From positions 1 to 33,343 of IMG/VR virus record IMGVR_UViG_3300007735_000636: a stretch of DNA of 33,343 bases. One strand, written 5' to 3'. The notes beneath the pieces were generated by a model, which was not told the DNA's origin, searched no databases, and was given only the letters and a program-made list of their open reading frames with translations. The position numbers and the translations under genes were made by a program. Origin of the DNA: a virus. Shown one piece after another: positions 13,135 through 22,077 of the stretch (the first letter of the stretch is position 1; the number at the start of each line of letters is the position of its first letter).

Positions 13135-16100
13135 TCACCTTCTGATTTCCGTGCCAACAAGCGTCAGGTTTTCAAATGTGACCCCGCCATTTTGTCTGAC
13201 TTGAATGGTGTATTTCACCGACCCGCTAGTGCCGTGGTTGTCTACCCATACGATAGATGGCGTTGTGGCCATCGTGTAATTGATAGTTGCAGTGCCAAAA
13301 TTGCCGCCTACTTCAACAGTCATATTGGCTGCCGTCAGCGTGTTGAGAAACGTGTTGTAAATTGTAGTGTCGGTGCCTCCGACCGTCCTTATAATGCGCA
13401 ATTCTGCTGACGCGCCAAATGTTGACGACACGTCCATGATCACGCGCATTGAGGCATCAACGCGGACTGAGGTGCCGCTGGCGACTGTTAGCGTCACATC
13501 GCTGTAGGTCGTCCAGGTGTTAGAGGTCGGGTTTATGCCCGTCGCAACATTGACCGCCACAACGCGAGTGATGGCCTGCAACGCCACCTGAGACGTGTCC
13601 ACGCCAGCGTTTGCAATGCTCAACTGCCCACCGCTGTTGGTCAACTGCAAGCCGTTGAGATTTAGTCTGTTGGTGTTAATCGTTCCGGCATCAATCTTGT
13701 CGGCGCTCAGATTGAAAATCTTGGCGTTGGTGATAACGCCGTCTGCTATCTGCGCAGAAGCCGTGATCAGGTTGGAAGTTGCAAGCTGCGTTGAGGTGAT
13801 GGTGTTGGCTTGCAGCCGGTTGCCGGTAATGGTGCCGGCTGCAATTTCGTTTGCCGTAACCGCGCCAGCCGCCAGCTTTGCTGTCGTCACCGCCCCCGCC
13901 GCAATCTCGGAAGCTGTGACAGCCCCTGCCGCAATCTTGTCAGCAGTGATCGCGTCAGCGGCCAGGGTTGCGGTCGTGACGCTGCCAGCCGCCAGCTTCG
14001 GCGTTGAAATCGCGCCGTCTGTAATCTGCGTGCCGGTGATTTGCCCTGTCACCTTGGCCGCTGCGATTGCCGAAAGCTGCGCGTCGGTCAGTTGTCCAGA
14101 GACTTTTCCAGCAGCCAGCGCCGCAATTTGCGCGTCCTGCAATTGGCCTGAAATGCGATCCGCAAGCGTTCGACCGTTAATGATGAGGCCGCTGCTATCA
14201 ATCGCGGCACTGACGCGGCCAGAGACATCATCTGCGGACATCGAGCCAACAGGGGTGCCAGCAGGCGCGCCAACCGTGGCAGTGCCAAGATAAACCATGC
14301 TAATTTCGTGGATTCGGATTGTTTCCGGGATCGTGCCGTCAAAGTCAATCCGCACCCGCCTAACGATTTCATCGCGCCAGGCGTTGCCGCCCATTGTCAG
14401 GTTGTGCATGTCCAGCAACACTTCAAACGGCGTTCCGTTTGTCGGGTGGTTTGCGGGAATCCAATCACCGTTTTTGGAGCGTGTCCCGTCAATTGGCGCG
14501 TAGGCGTTGGTGCTGAAATAGACTTCGACGTTACGCATTCCCGCAGACAACGAGGCAGTGGCTGAAAGGATCAGCCGCAGATAGCGTCCGACCTGGCCAT
14601 CAATGCCTAGCAGATCAGGCGACATCCAAGACGTGTCAGTTGAATTGGCGGTGTAGGTCACAAACTGCGACCCGGCGGTTACTGTTGGTGCAGAGCCGCT
14701 CTGCGCAACGCCAGACCAACCGTTAAGCGACTGGTTGTTAAACGCCCATTGCCGCACCGCCACACGCTGCGAGGTGTTGCTGATCTCGCCATCGGTCAGG
14801 GTGCGCCCGCCGCTGTCAAGCAAGTTGGTTCCGGCGACTGCGCCAACCGTCGCATTATCAGCAGGGCGGCCCGTGCCGGTGACACTCGGCCAGAGCGCAG
14901 TCGTTCCGGCGGTGGAGATGTTAGTTGCCACTGTTGCCGCTGGCGTGCCGCCCAGCGCGTTTGCATTGGCTGCCGTGTTGGCGCTGGTAACATCGGCACC
15001 AGGCGCAATATCCGCCATCAGCCAGCTTGCAGCCGCCCGGCTGTCAAACACCACGGGCGCAACCGGCGTAACCACGGCGCTTTCGCTGGCCGACCACGCA
15101 TAGATCGCTGCGTTTTCCTCACGCAGCACAACGTCAACCGTTGCGTCATCGTTGAAGCCCAGCGACCGGACGCGGAACAGCTTGGCCGTCCACCCGCGCG
15201 CCGATGATGTGACGGCAACCACCATGTTGCGCCGCAGCAGCCAGCCACGCACACCCAGCGTGACGGAAAACGTGCCTTGATAGAGGTTGCGCTGGGCTGC
15301 CTGCTTGGCGATGCGCTCGGCACGGCGCGGCTCTTGGACGGCGCTCAGTTCCAGCGTCAGCGGACGCGGTGCCAGCGATGTGCGCGCGATGGCGACTTCG
15401 GGATAATCCACCAAGCCATAAAGCGTTGCGCCTGGTGCGCTGTAACGGCCACGCACCACCGTGTATTGCTGCTCAATCGGTGCGGCGGGCTTCCACGAAT
15501 AGCCGCTGACAAAATCATCATCGGTCAGCGTGAACGAAGGCGTCAGATCATTGACCGCAAGCCGCAGCGAAAGCCGCCCGCCATCGTCCACCAGTTCGCC
15601 GTTCATGGCGTCCAGCAGCGTGCGGATCACCGCCAGCGGATCGTCACTGTCGGCAAAGGCCCGGCCCGCCTCATAGCGGCGCTGTGAGCCAAAATCCGCC
15701 AGCGCAACGCTTTCATCGCACAACGCCGCAGCGGTGGCGAAGGATGGCAGATCAATCGTATCAACAGGCAGGCCACAGCCGACCGACACAACGCCGCCGA
15801 TCCGCCAGCCCAGCAGATAGGTGAGCAGTTGCAGCGCCGGGTTATTGCCGCGCGCTGCGCCTGCTGTGTAAGCCCAAGTCGTTTGCGTGGCCGCGCGCTG
15901 TGCGCCACTGCCGCCCGCAACCGTGCTGTCTTGCGCCGGATCATAGACCGGGATGCCGCGACCAATGACAGCCCAACGGCCATTAATGCCGCTGCTAAAC
16001 GGCGATTGGCTGTTCTTACTGTTGTCGCTGCGCTTCACCCGCACCTTCATTGTGGTGCAGCCCGTCATCCGCGTGTTGCTGCCCCAAATCGTGCCAGCGT

Positions 16101-16596
16101 TGACGGTGTGATATGCGCCGCTGCCGGCTTCTAGAATGACCTCGACAGTCAGATAGCCAACGTATTTGCCTTGAGCGCCCCCGCCCACAGTCCATGCAAG
16201 ATCGTCCTCGATATAGATTTCGGTGATGGCGTCCGACTTGTGCGCGGCCAGGGCGAAGATGTAGTCGATATATTCCTGATTGGTGCCGCTTGGCTCGGCA
16301 TATCGCAGATCAACCACAAACGTGGTCTGGCCAAACACCAACTTGCGCGGCGATGCGGGATCGGGGTTGATGCTCTTGGGGTCAAACGGTGTAAGTGCGC
16401 GGCGCGCTGCGGTGGTTAACAGGCTCCCGCCAGCGGTTGCAGCAATTGACACAAGGGTGGCAACCGAAGCGATGCCCGCCGCCGCCGATGCAATCCCCGC
16501 CGCTGCTATGCCAGCGCCTGCTGCTGCGCCGACCCCTGTCGCAGCCAAAGCGACAACGGCGGCAATCGTGCCGATAGTTTTTAGCGCCTTACCCAT
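13135..16596 (-). CDS. J-like central tail-tip/host-specificity protein
   Basis: The largest gene (1153 aa), at the end of the tail block where lambda gpJ sits. It opens with an Ala/Gly-rich hydrophobic stretch (residues ~8-60), then a tail-hub region (to ~520) with DDFVSGYSWKPAAPIEQQYT-like segments. A linker with a jelly-roll-like region follows (~600-770), then a helical/decapeptide repeat region (AAGAVTTAKL type) and a beta-rich C-terminus (IIRTVGGTDTTIYNTFLNTL, then FENLTLVGTEIRR). The hub domain should close the tail tube and the C-terminal part should contact the host receptor. It overlaps the 136-aa gene by 8 nt. Confidence 0.85.
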   Translation of the reverse strand: MGKALKTIGTIAAVVALAATGVGAAAGAGIAAAGIASAAAGIASVATLVSIAATAGGSLLTTAARRALTPFDPKSINPDPASPRKLVFGQTTFVVDLRYAEPSGTNQEYIDYIFALAAHKSDAITEIYIEDDLAWTVGGGAQGKYVGYLTVEVILEAGSGAYHTVNAGTIWGSNTRMTGCTTMKVRVKRSDNSKNSQSPFSSGINGRWAVIGRGIPVYDPAQDSTVAGGSGAQRAATQTTWAYTAGAARGNNPALQLLTYLLGWRIGGVVSVGCGLPVDTIDLPSFATAAALCDESVALADFGSQRRYEAGRAFADSDDPLAVIRTLLDAMNGELVDDGGRLSLRLAVNDLTPSFTLTDDDFVSGYSWKPAAPIEQQYTVVRGRYSAPGATLYGLVDYPEVAIARTSLAPRPLTLELSAVQEPRRAERIAKQAAQRNLYQGTFSVTLGVRGWLLRRNMVVAVTSSARGWTAKLFRVRSLGFNDDATVDVVLREENAAIYAWSASESAVVTPVAPVVFDSRAAASWLMADIAPGADVTSANTAANANALGGTPAATVATNISTAGTTALWPSVTGTGRPADNATVGAVAGTNLLDSGGRTLTDGEISNTSQRVAVRQWAFNNQSLNGWSGVAQSGSAPTVTAGSQFVTYTANSTDTSWMSPDLLGIDGQVGRYLRLILSATASLSAGMRNVEVYFSTNAYAPIDGTRSKNGDWIPANHPTNGTPFEVLLDMHNLTMGGNAWRDEIVRRVRIDFDGTIPETIRIHEISMVYLGTATVGAPAGTPVGSMSADDVSGRVSAAIDSSGLIINGRTLADRISGQLQDAQIAALAAGKVSGQLTDAQLSAIAAAKVTGQITGTQITDGAISTPKLAAGSVTTATLAADAITADKIAAGAVTASEIAAGAVTTAKLAAGAVTANEIAAGTITGNRLQANTITSTQLATSNLITASAQIADGVITNAKIFNLSADKIDAGTINTNRLNLNGLQLTNSGGQLSIANAGVDTSQVALQAITRVVAVNVATGINPTSNTWTTYSDVTLTVASGTSVRVDASMRVIMDVSSTFGASAELRIIRTVGGTDTTIYNTFLNTLTAANMTVEVGGNFGTATINYTMATTPSIVWVDNHGTSGSVKYTIQVRQNGGVTFENLTLVGTEIRR
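13717..13992 (-). repeat. Decapeptide repeat region in the J-like gene
   Basis: About nine 10-residue units of the type AAGAVTTAKL, AAGAVTANEI, AADAITADKI, seen in DNA as a 30-nt period. Repeats of this kind form shaft segments in tail fibres and can expand or shrink by recombination without a frame change. Confidence 0.7.
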
Positions 16597-16999
16597 CTGA
16601 ACGCCCCACTGGCCAAGCGATCACAGGCGCAATTTGCACCATGCCATCCTCGCTAAAAGCAAAACAGCCGTGTGCGGCCTTGATGCCAAGCACGCTGCCA
16701 TCGGACACCACATCGCCCCGGTGCGCCTGCAAGGGTGCAATGCGGTCACCCAGCATGGCATCAGCGGCGGCGGGCATATCATCCCAGCCAAACTCACGCA
16801 GCGCCCGCGCTTGGCCTGCCTGCGTCTTGTAGGGGCGCAATTCCAGCGCCAGCTTTTCGCCGGTCACAGCTTCAATGCCAGCCAACACAAACGCGGCGCA
16901 ATCGTGGCCCAGCGTGAACGTATAGGAGCGCGGCGTCCAATCCTCGACACACCTAGCAAGGCGCGGCTCCCAATCGGCATGGCGGGTCGGCAGCCTCAC
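16589..16999 (-). CDS. DUF6950-like tail assembly protein, NlpC/P60-like
   Basis: A 136-residue protein in the place of lambda gpK, between the gpL-like protein and the J-like protein. LGHDCAAFVLAGIEAVTG (residues 30-47) holds a candidate catalytic Cys34 in the NlpC/P60 pattern, and HRGDVV and AHGCFAF occur in the second half, where the His of such peptidases usually lies. It may trim or be part of the tail tip and act on peptidoglycan at infection. Whether it is catalytically active is uncertain. It overlaps both neighbours by a few nt. Confidence 0.7.
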   Translation of the reverse strand: MRLPTRHADWEPRLARCVEDWTPRSYTFTLGHDCAAFVLAGIEAVTGEKLALELRPYKTQAGQARALREFGWDDMPAAADAMLGDRIAPLQAHRGDVVSDGSVLGIKAAHGCFAFSEDGMVQIAPVIAWPVGRSDG

Positions 17000-17625
17000 A
17001 GATCACGCTCCTTGGCGTCCCATTGCGGGAAGTTGCCGCCGCCGCTTGGTATGCCCGGCGTTGTGCTGGCCATGCGCACCGCACCGGACAGATCGCCGGC
17101 ATCGTAGAGGGTGGACTGCACATAAGTGCGGTTCTGCGCGCCACTGAGAAGAGCCAGATAATTCTCTGCTTCCATCGTGATGACGTAGCTGCTGGCGTCA
17201 GCCTCTTGTGACGGCTGCGCCATGTAGCCGCGATATAGCGGGCGCAATTCGGTAACGGTCGCGCCGCTGCTGGTGACGGTTGCCGGGTTATAGATCGCCA
17301 GCCACACCCGCACGCGCCGGCCAGCATAAAGCGCCGGGTTTTCAATGGCTGACATGAGCGCGGTGTCGGCAGGGTCAGCTTGCAGCGTAAAGGCAAGCGT
17401 ATCGTTGCCGCCGTCATCGTGACTGACACCACCGACTTGCAAAACCTTGCTGTCGATCACGTCAAACGTGAAGCCGGCGCAATCGCTGTCGCTATCGGTC
17501 AGGCCGGTTGGGACATGGATCGGGCAAGGCGCATAAGCACCGCGCAACGGCAGATCAACGAAGTCAGCAAAGAACAGGATGGCTGAGTTTGGCGTACTGG
17601 TCAGCGTGGCATCGACCAACGGCAT
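16996..17625 (-). CDS. Minor tail protein (gpL position)
   Basis: A 209-residue, mainly beta protein (VWLAIYNPATVTSSGATVTE, LYRGYMAQPSQEADASSYVI). It occupies the slot of lambda gpL, between the gpM-like protein and the NlpC-like protein. Cys residues near positions 34 and 49 could bind a cofactor or metal as in gpL-type proteins, but the usual four-Cys pattern is not complete. It ends in PQWDAKERDL, commonly seen at the end of such distal tail proteins. Overlaps of 1 nt (upstream) and 4 nt (downstream) show tight coupling. Confidence 0.7.
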   Translation of the reverse strand: MPLVDATLTSTPNSAILFFADFVDLPLRGAYAPCPIHVPTGLTDSDSDCAGFTFDVIDSKVLQVGGVSHDDGGNDTLAFTLQADPADTALMSAIENPALYAGRRVRVWLAIYNPATVTSSGATVTELRPLYRGYMAQPSQEADASSYVITMEAENYLALLSGAQNRTYVQSTLYDAGDLSGAVRMASTTPGIPSGGGNFPQWDAKERDL

Positions 17626-18245
17626 CAGAAGAACTCCTCTGCCGTTAACCGTTGGAAGTCATACACGCCGCCCGGAGACACTGCCCAATTCACGGCGCTG
17701 TCATTCAGCCGCATAGCCGCGACCGGAAAGTGAATTTGCACCACAGCGTTGTCAGCCGGTGGGCCGCGCAAAGGGGTTGCCAGCGTTGCAGCCGCCTGCC
17801 CGCTGCCGTTGGCAATCAGCGCGCTGCGCAACACGATTAGCTGCCGGTCGTCGGTCGTGATCGGGACAGAGATCATTGCACCGGCAGGGAGGTTCGTGAC
17901 GCTGGCTTGCAGGCCATCCAGATTAAGCGTCTGGCCTAGCTGGTTGGCACCATTGACCAGGCACGTCACCGGCACCGGAGCGACAGCCTGCGCGGCTTCC
18001 ACAGCTTGCAGGCGGAACCCATCACCGGGCTGCGCCATATCGGCCAGGAACTCGCGCAACAGGTTCAGCGCGGTCACGCTGTTCGTCGGTACGAACTCCA
18101 GATCGCACGTCCACCGCGCGCTCGGCCCGATGCGCAGTTCGCGCGTCTTGCCGGTGAACTCGCTGCGGTTGCGGACAACGCCGCCCGATTGCCGCCAGTT
18201 GACAGCGCGCAGGGGGAGTCCAGCGGGGAAGTCTATAATTGCCAT
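17625..18245 (-). CDS. Distal tail protein (gpM position)
   Basis: A 206-residue beta-rich protein directly after the tape measure gene. The N-terminal section (LPLRAVNWRQSGGVVRNRSE) and the central RWTCDLEFVPTNSVTALNLL pattern resemble phage distal tail proteins that cap the tail tube. The C-terminus (FPVAAMRLNDSAVNWAVSPG then VYDFQRLTAEEF) is likewise beta. Specific family not assigned with confidence; the call rests on gene order and fold character. Confidence 0.68.
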   Translation of the reverse strand: MAIIDFPAGLPLRAVNWRQSGGVVRNRSEFTGKTRELRIGPSARWTCDLEFVPTNSVTALNLLREFLADMAQPGDGFRLQAVEAAQAVAPVPVTCLVNGANQLGQTLNLDGLQASVTNLPAGAMISVPITTDDRQLIVLRSALIANGSGQAAATLATPLRGPPADNAVVQIHFPVAAMRLNDSAVNWAVSPGGVYDFQRLTAEEFF

Positions 18246-18247
18246 GA

Positions 18248-20008
18248 TTACACCCCCGCCGACATGGGCATCCGCTGGCGCGTGGATTTGCGGAGCGTCT
18301 CTTGCGCTGCCGCCTGCGCGCCCTGCGCCACTGTCGTGATGAACAGCGGCGACGGGTTGACTGTCACGTTGACCGACTGCTGCCCGCCACCACCCTGCCC
18401 GCTCGGCACACGCGGCATGATGTAACCGGCGCTTGATGGCACAAACAATTCGGGGCGCTTTTCGCCCACGACATAAGCCTTGCCCGGCATCACGCTGCCG
18501 CCCGTCTCGCGCTTGCCGCCAAAGATGCTACCCAGCGCGCCCAGGCTGTCACCAAAGCTGGTGCCAAGTTTGCCGCCGCTCAGGATGTTGATCAGGCCGC
18601 TTGCCGCGATCTGCTGCGCCAAGCCCTTCAGCACATCGCCAAAGTTGCGCCCGTAGATAACAGCCTGCGCCAGCCCTTCCGTCAGCGTGCGGGTGTAGTC
18701 CTCGGCAAGCGCGATCTGCTCTTGGCCGATTGGGTTAATCTCAAAGTCATAGGATTGCAGATCGCTTAGTGTGGCAGCAACGCCGCGCAGCGCCTCGTTA
18801 GACAGTTCAATGTTTGCCGGTGTGCCAGCCTCAAGAAGCTGCCGCAGTTCAAAGCCGCTCTCCATGTTGGCGGCGGTAAACTCTTTGGCAGTTTTGCCTT
18901 TTTTCTTTTTTGGCTTGGCCGGCGATGCCATTTTAGGCAATGCGCCAAAGCTGCCCCGGCTGTTCAAGGGAAAGCGGTTGACCGTGTCTGCCATGTCCAT
19001 GTCAGCAAGCTGCTGATCAACAGACGCCAATGACTGCTTGGCGTTGGCAATGGCCTGCGGTGCTACGGGCAGAAAACCAAAAGTGCCGGCTTCTAAATCA
19101 GTCACTTGCCGACGAAGGCGCTTTTGCGCGGCAGTCAAGCTGTCACGGCTTGAGCTATCAATGCGGCCAAAGATGCTATCAATTCCAGCACCGACACGTT
19201 CAAAAAATGACAGCGTATCAGCGCCAAAGATCATCATTGACGCCTTTGCGCGGGTCACAAAGCTATCAATCCGCTCATTGGCATCAGCCAACTTGGCAAC
19301 ATACTCTTCTGAGATTACGCCGCCTGCCTGCCGGAAAGCCTGTTCGCTGGCTTGCAAAGCAGCGCCGCCATCCTTCAACGCGGCGGCAAGCTGCGGCCCT
19401 AGCTTGCTACCGACAATGGCAGACACATCGGCAACATATTGGGCCTCGGTCGCATAGTTGCCGGCAGACGATGCAATAGCATCAAACAGTTCGTCGGTGG
19501 TATCGACTTCGCCATTCAGGATGCGGGCCTGCACACCCATGCGCTCAAGCGCCTCAGTGACGGCCTTGCCTGCTGTGCCGCCCTGCACCGCACCCAAAGT
19601 GTCAATAAGGCGTCGGAACATCTTATCGGCCTGGTCGCCGTCAATTTCGAGCGCCCGCAAACCTTCCTTCAGGCTTTGATAACGCTCAACAGCAATCCCG
19701 GCTTGATCTGCGGCGGTGCTAAGATCGCCGGCCATTTCCAAAACGGCACGGCTAAAACTTAAAACGCCGCCAACGCTTAACGCGCTAACAAAGCCGGCAA
19801 TACCGCCTGCCGCAAAACCGGCCATCTTGGACACGCCGCCAAAGCCCGCGCCGCCCAATCGCTCCAATGCTGACCCGGCGCGGTTTGCGCTGCGCTCGGT
19901 CTTGTCAGCAAAATTGTCCACATCGGCGCGCGCTTTAGCCACTTCCTGCCGCAACAGGGTGGCGCTGGCGTCGATCTGCAAAAGCAGGCGCTGCACATCT
20001 TCGGCCAT
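18248..20008 (-). CDS. Tail tape measure protein
   Basis: A 586-residue protein, helical at the N-terminus (LLLQIDASATLLRQEVAKAR, residues ~7-26), with Gly/Ala-rich hydrophobic stretches (~52-85), long helical regions and a Lys-rich patch (KPKKKKGKTAKEF). The C-terminal VVGEKRPELFVPSSAGYIMP motif is typical of phage tape measures. The length is at the short end for siphophages, predicting a tail of roughly 90 nm if the usual ~1.5 Å per residue applies. It follows the two tail assembly chaperones, the standard order. Confidence 0.88.
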   Translation of the reverse strand: MAEDVQRLLLQIDASATLLRQEVAKARADVDNFADKTERSANRAGSALERLGGAGFGGVSKMAGFAAGGIAGFVSALSVGGVLSFSRAVLEMAGDLSTAADQAGIAVERYQSLKEGLRALEIDGDQADKMFRRLIDTLGAVQGGTAGKAVTEALERMGVQARILNGEVDTTDELFDAIASSAGNYATEAQYVADVSAIVGSKLGPQLAAALKDGGAALQASEQAFRQAGGVISEEYVAKLADANERIDSFVTRAKASMMIFGADTLSFFERVGAGIDSIFGRIDSSSRDSLTAAQKRLRRQVTDLEAGTFGFLPVAPQAIANAKQSLASVDQQLADMDMADTVNRFPLNSRGSFGALPKMASPAKPKKKKGKTAKEFTAANMESGFELRQLLEAGTPANIELSNEALRGVAATLSDLQSYDFEINPIGQEQIALAEDYTRTLTEGLAQAVIYGRNFGDVLKGLAQQIAASGLINILSGGKLGTSFGDSLGALGSIFGGKRETGGSVMPGKAYVVGEKRPELFVPSSAGYIMPRVPSGQGGGGQQSVNVTVNPSPLFITTVAQGAQAAAQETLRKSTRQRMPMSAGV

Positions 20009-20015
20009 CGTTCAC

Positions 20016-20135
20016 CTACTCGGTTGGCGGGTTGTGGAACTCGCGCAGCACCTCAAACGCCGCCCAAAATTCGTGCGGGGTGGCGTGAATGAATTGATGC
20101 GCTGTCCATTTAAAATGGCAAAGCGCGATCCCCAT
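20016..20135 (-). CDS. Small tail assembly chaperone, 39 aa
   Basis: A short ORF between the 137-aa chaperone and the tape measure: MGIALCHFKWTAHQFIHATP then HEFWAAFEVLREFHNPPTE. The W-x6-TP-HEFW pattern matches the Phage_TAC_6/TIGR02216 chaperones found before tape measure genes in GTA-like phages, but it is shorter than usual. ATG overlaps the stop of the upstream chaperone (TAATG), so it may be made by re-initiation. A C-run just upstream could also allow a -1 frameshift fusion. Confidence 0.7.
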   Translation of the reverse strand: MGIALCHFKWTAHQFIHATPHEFWAAFEVLREFHNPPTE

Positions 20136-20548
20136 TAGCCGGCGGCGGGGGTCTGCGCTTTGTTCGCCGGCTCTTTCCACTCCCCCGATACCGTAACCCC
20201 GCCGGTCACGGCCCCGCGCAGCACGACAACAAGCCGCGCCGAAACGGCAAACAGGCCCGAATCATATACCAGTTCAGTGACGCGCTTGGCGTTGCTGTTG
20301 GCAGCATGGCGCTGCGCAATGTCATCGCCTTCGCGGTATTCGCGGCCCCATGCCTTGATCATTTCGCAAACGATAATGCCGGCAGTTTCCAAGCTCATCG
20401 TCCCGGTTGCGGCTTCGTCATGCAACTGGATCAAAGATTTTCCGGTGGCTTTCTCAGCTGTCATGATTGCGGCAAACGAAGGCCGCAAAACATAGGTCGC
20501 ATCAAGATCAATCGTGACCTCGCCGCGTGTGTTGGCTTCACTCATCAA
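20135..20548 (-). CDS. Tail assembly chaperone, GTA gp10-like
   Basis: A 137-residue protein matching the Phage_TAC_11/GTA-gp10 type: GEVTIDLDATYVLRPSFAAI, EKATGKSLIQLHDEA, and a conserved SLETAGIIVCEMIKAWG helix. These proteins bind the tape measure and prevent premature tube assembly. It sits immediately upstream of the small chaperone and tape measure. Position 20548 is the first of two adjacent Met codons; the start is inside the preceding gene's end (11-nt overlap). Confidence 0.8.
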   Translation of the reverse strand: MMSEANTRGEVTIDLDATYVLRPSFAAIMTAEKATGKSLIQLHDEAATGTMSLETAGIIVCEMIKAWGREYREGDDIAQRHAANSNAKRVTELVYDSGLFAVSARLVVVLRGAVTGGVTVSGEWKEPANKAQTPAAG

Positions 20549-20798
20549 TCACCGTTTCGTTGGTTGCGATTGCATCAAGCAGCGCCGCCCGCCACGTCCA
20601 TTCGCCTGCCTCTGCCGCCATTGCGCTGGCCAGTTCAGGAACGGTGGCCTTGTGACGAAGCAGTGGCGCAGCGATTGCGGCCATGACGCCAAAGCCTGGC
20701 GGCAGCGGGCCGGTCAGTGCATCGCGCGGGGTGGTGCCGATGCGATCCAGCACCGCATCGGCATAGCCTGAAGGCGCGCGGCCCAGCTTATCAATCAC
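20538..20798 (-). CDS. Hypothetical tail-region protein, 86 aa
   Basis: A small helical protein between the second tail tube gene and the assembly chaperone. It starts MIDKLGRAPSGYADAVLDRI, has a Pro/Gly-rich hinge (TGPLPPGFG) and a C-terminal helical part (ELASAMAAEAGEWTWRAALL). It begins 3 nt after the tube gene stop and overlaps the chaperone by 11 nt. No family recognised; position suggests a tail assembly factor. Confidence 0.6.
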   Translation of the reverse strand: MIDKLGRAPSGYADAVLDRIGTTPRDALTGPLPPGFGVMAAIAAPLLRHKATVPELASAMAAEAGEWTWRAALLDAIATNETVIDE

Positions 20799-20801
20799 TG
20801 G

Positions 20802-21218
20802 TTAGACCAGCACATCGGTGGACGGCGCAGCGACAGGCGTGAACGCAACATTGACGGTGTTCACGTCATTGAGCGGGCTGCCGGTGTTCATCGACGCAAC
20901 GCGCATTGAGCAGGCAAAAACTACCGTAGGCGTGCCGGTCTTGACGATCTGAATGATTGTTGCGGCACCGCTGGCGAAGATCGTTTCGAGGCGCGTGTGG
21001 CCTGCCGCATCAGGCAGATCGGGGCGATACTCAAGCGAGAGGCTGTAGTTCCGCATCGCGCGCCCGGTGGTTTCCACCAGCGCAGATTTGTCGATAGTGC
21101 TGAATGAAGTCTCGCCGCGATCCAGCGTAACGCTGATCTGGCCAGCAACCTCGGCAAAGGTGCCAGGCGTGGCGCTGTCAACGCGCACGCGATATTCATT
21201 TGATGAAAGTTTAGCCAT
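20802..21218 (-). CDS. Tail tube protein, copy 2
   Basis: A 138-residue beta-rich tail subunit (RVRVDSATPGTFAEVAGQIS; DRGETSFSTIDKSALVETTG; SLEYRPDLPDAAGHTRLETI) and a close paralogue of the gene just upstream, with both ends nearly identical (MAKLSSN and FACSMRVASMNTGSPLNDVN). Tube subunits stack as hexameric rings to form the tail. It differs from copy 1 mainly at residues 12-24 and 86-101, which are likely exposed loops. TTAGACC starts the gene's 3' boundary and only 12 bp separate the two copies. Confidence 0.82.
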   Translation of the reverse strand: MAKLSSNEYRVRVDSATPGTFAEVAGQISVTLDRGETSFSTIDKSALVETTGRAMRNYSLSLEYRPDLPDAAGHTRLETIFASGAATIIQIVKTGTPTVVFACSMRVASMNTGSPLNDVNTVNVAFTPVAAPSTDVLV

Positions 21219-21230
21219 CGCAATAGCTCC

Positions 21231-21647
21231 TTATGCCAGCGTGTCAGTGGTGGGGGCAGCAACCGGCGTGAATGCCGCGTTGACCGTGTTCACATCGTTC
21301 AGTGGGCTGCCGGTGTTCATGCTTGCCACCCGCATGGAGCAGGCAAACACCACGTCACCCACGGCAAAAGGTGACTTGCGGACTTGAACGCCAATGGCCG
21401 CGCCGCTGGCGTAAACAGTTTCGAGGCGCGTATGGCCTGCCGTGTCGGGCAGATCAGGGCGGTATTCCAGCGCAAGGCTGTAGTTGCGCATCGCCCGGCC
21501 CGTCACTTCAACGACAGACGCCTTGTCGATGGCGCTGAATGAAGTTTCGCCGCGATCAACAGTGGTGCTGATCTGGCCGGCAACGGCGCTAAAGACAGAC
21601 GCAGTGTCGATGAAAACGCGGTAATCGTTAGATGAGAGTTTAGCCAT
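21231..21647 (-). CDS. Tail tube protein, copy 1
   Basis: The upstream member of the tandem pair, also 138 residues and about 70% identical to copy 2 by eye. Conserved blocks are VAGQIS, DRGETSF, TGRAMRNYSL, LEYRPDLPD, GHTRLET and ASMNTGSPLNDVNTVN. It carries an extra KSPFAVGD loop near residue 95. Copy 1 lies directly after the tail completion protein, where a single major tail gene is normally found. Which copy is the main tube subunit cannot be decided from sequence. Confidence 0.82.
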   Translation of the reverse strand: MAKLSSNDYRVFIDTASVFSAVAGQISTTVDRGETSFSAIDKASVVEVTGRAMRNYSLALEYRPDLPDTAGHTRLETVYASGAAIGVQVRKSPFAVGDVVFACSMRVASMNTGSPLNDVNTVNAAFTPVAAPTTDTLA

Positions 21648-21659
21648 GGGTGCCGCTCC

Positions 21660-22073
21660 TTAAAGAATAATCAGATCAAAGGTTTGCCGGCCAACATGCA
21701 CAAGGTTGGCATCGGTCACTTCTTCACCAACGCCGCTTGCTTGCAGCCTGCACTCGGAGACGGAAAACCCGGCAACTGTCAGCTTGTGGCCTTCGAGAAG
21801 GTTGAACACCCTGCCCACGATGGCCTGCGCGCTGGGCTTGCTGCGGCCTCGGTAGATCGTAACGATGCTCACACTGGCGCGGCGCGGGGTGGCGTCCTTG
21901 CTCTCGCTGGGCTGCAAATCCACGCCATCAACAACCACGATTGCCGGCAGCACTTCGTCAGGCGCACGCTGGTAAGCCGGCACAGCAAGCGTCACGCCGC
22001 CCTCGGTGTATGTGATGCCGGCCAGGCGCGCGAAAACCGCCGCAGCGATTGCGGCAGTAGGATCGTTTGCCAT
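21660..22073 (-). CDS. Tail completion protein, DUF3168-like
   Basis: A 137-residue protein of the DUF3168/gpU-like tail completion type: an N-terminal helix (AIAAAVFARLAG), VPAYQRAPDEVLPAIVVVDG, and a beta-rich C-terminal part with SECRLQASGVGEEV and VGRQTFDLIIL. It should form the ring that ends the tail tube and joins the head. The frame is open to 22139, but ATG at 22073 comes just after the previous gene's stop, so the extension is rejected. Confidence 0.75.
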   Translation of the reverse strand: MANDPTAAIAAAVFARLAGITYTEGGVTLAVPAYQRAPDEVLPAIVVVDGVDLQPSESKDATPRRASVSIVTIYRGRSKPSAQAIVGRVFNLLEGHKLTVAGFSVSECRLQASGVGEEVTDANLVHVGRQTFDLIIL

Positions 22074-22077
22074 GTCA

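Noticed and set aside
13595-14293. 232-codon plus-strand open frame opposite the J-like repeats
   Set aside because: Antisense to the decapeptide repeat region; repeat mirrored from the coding strand.
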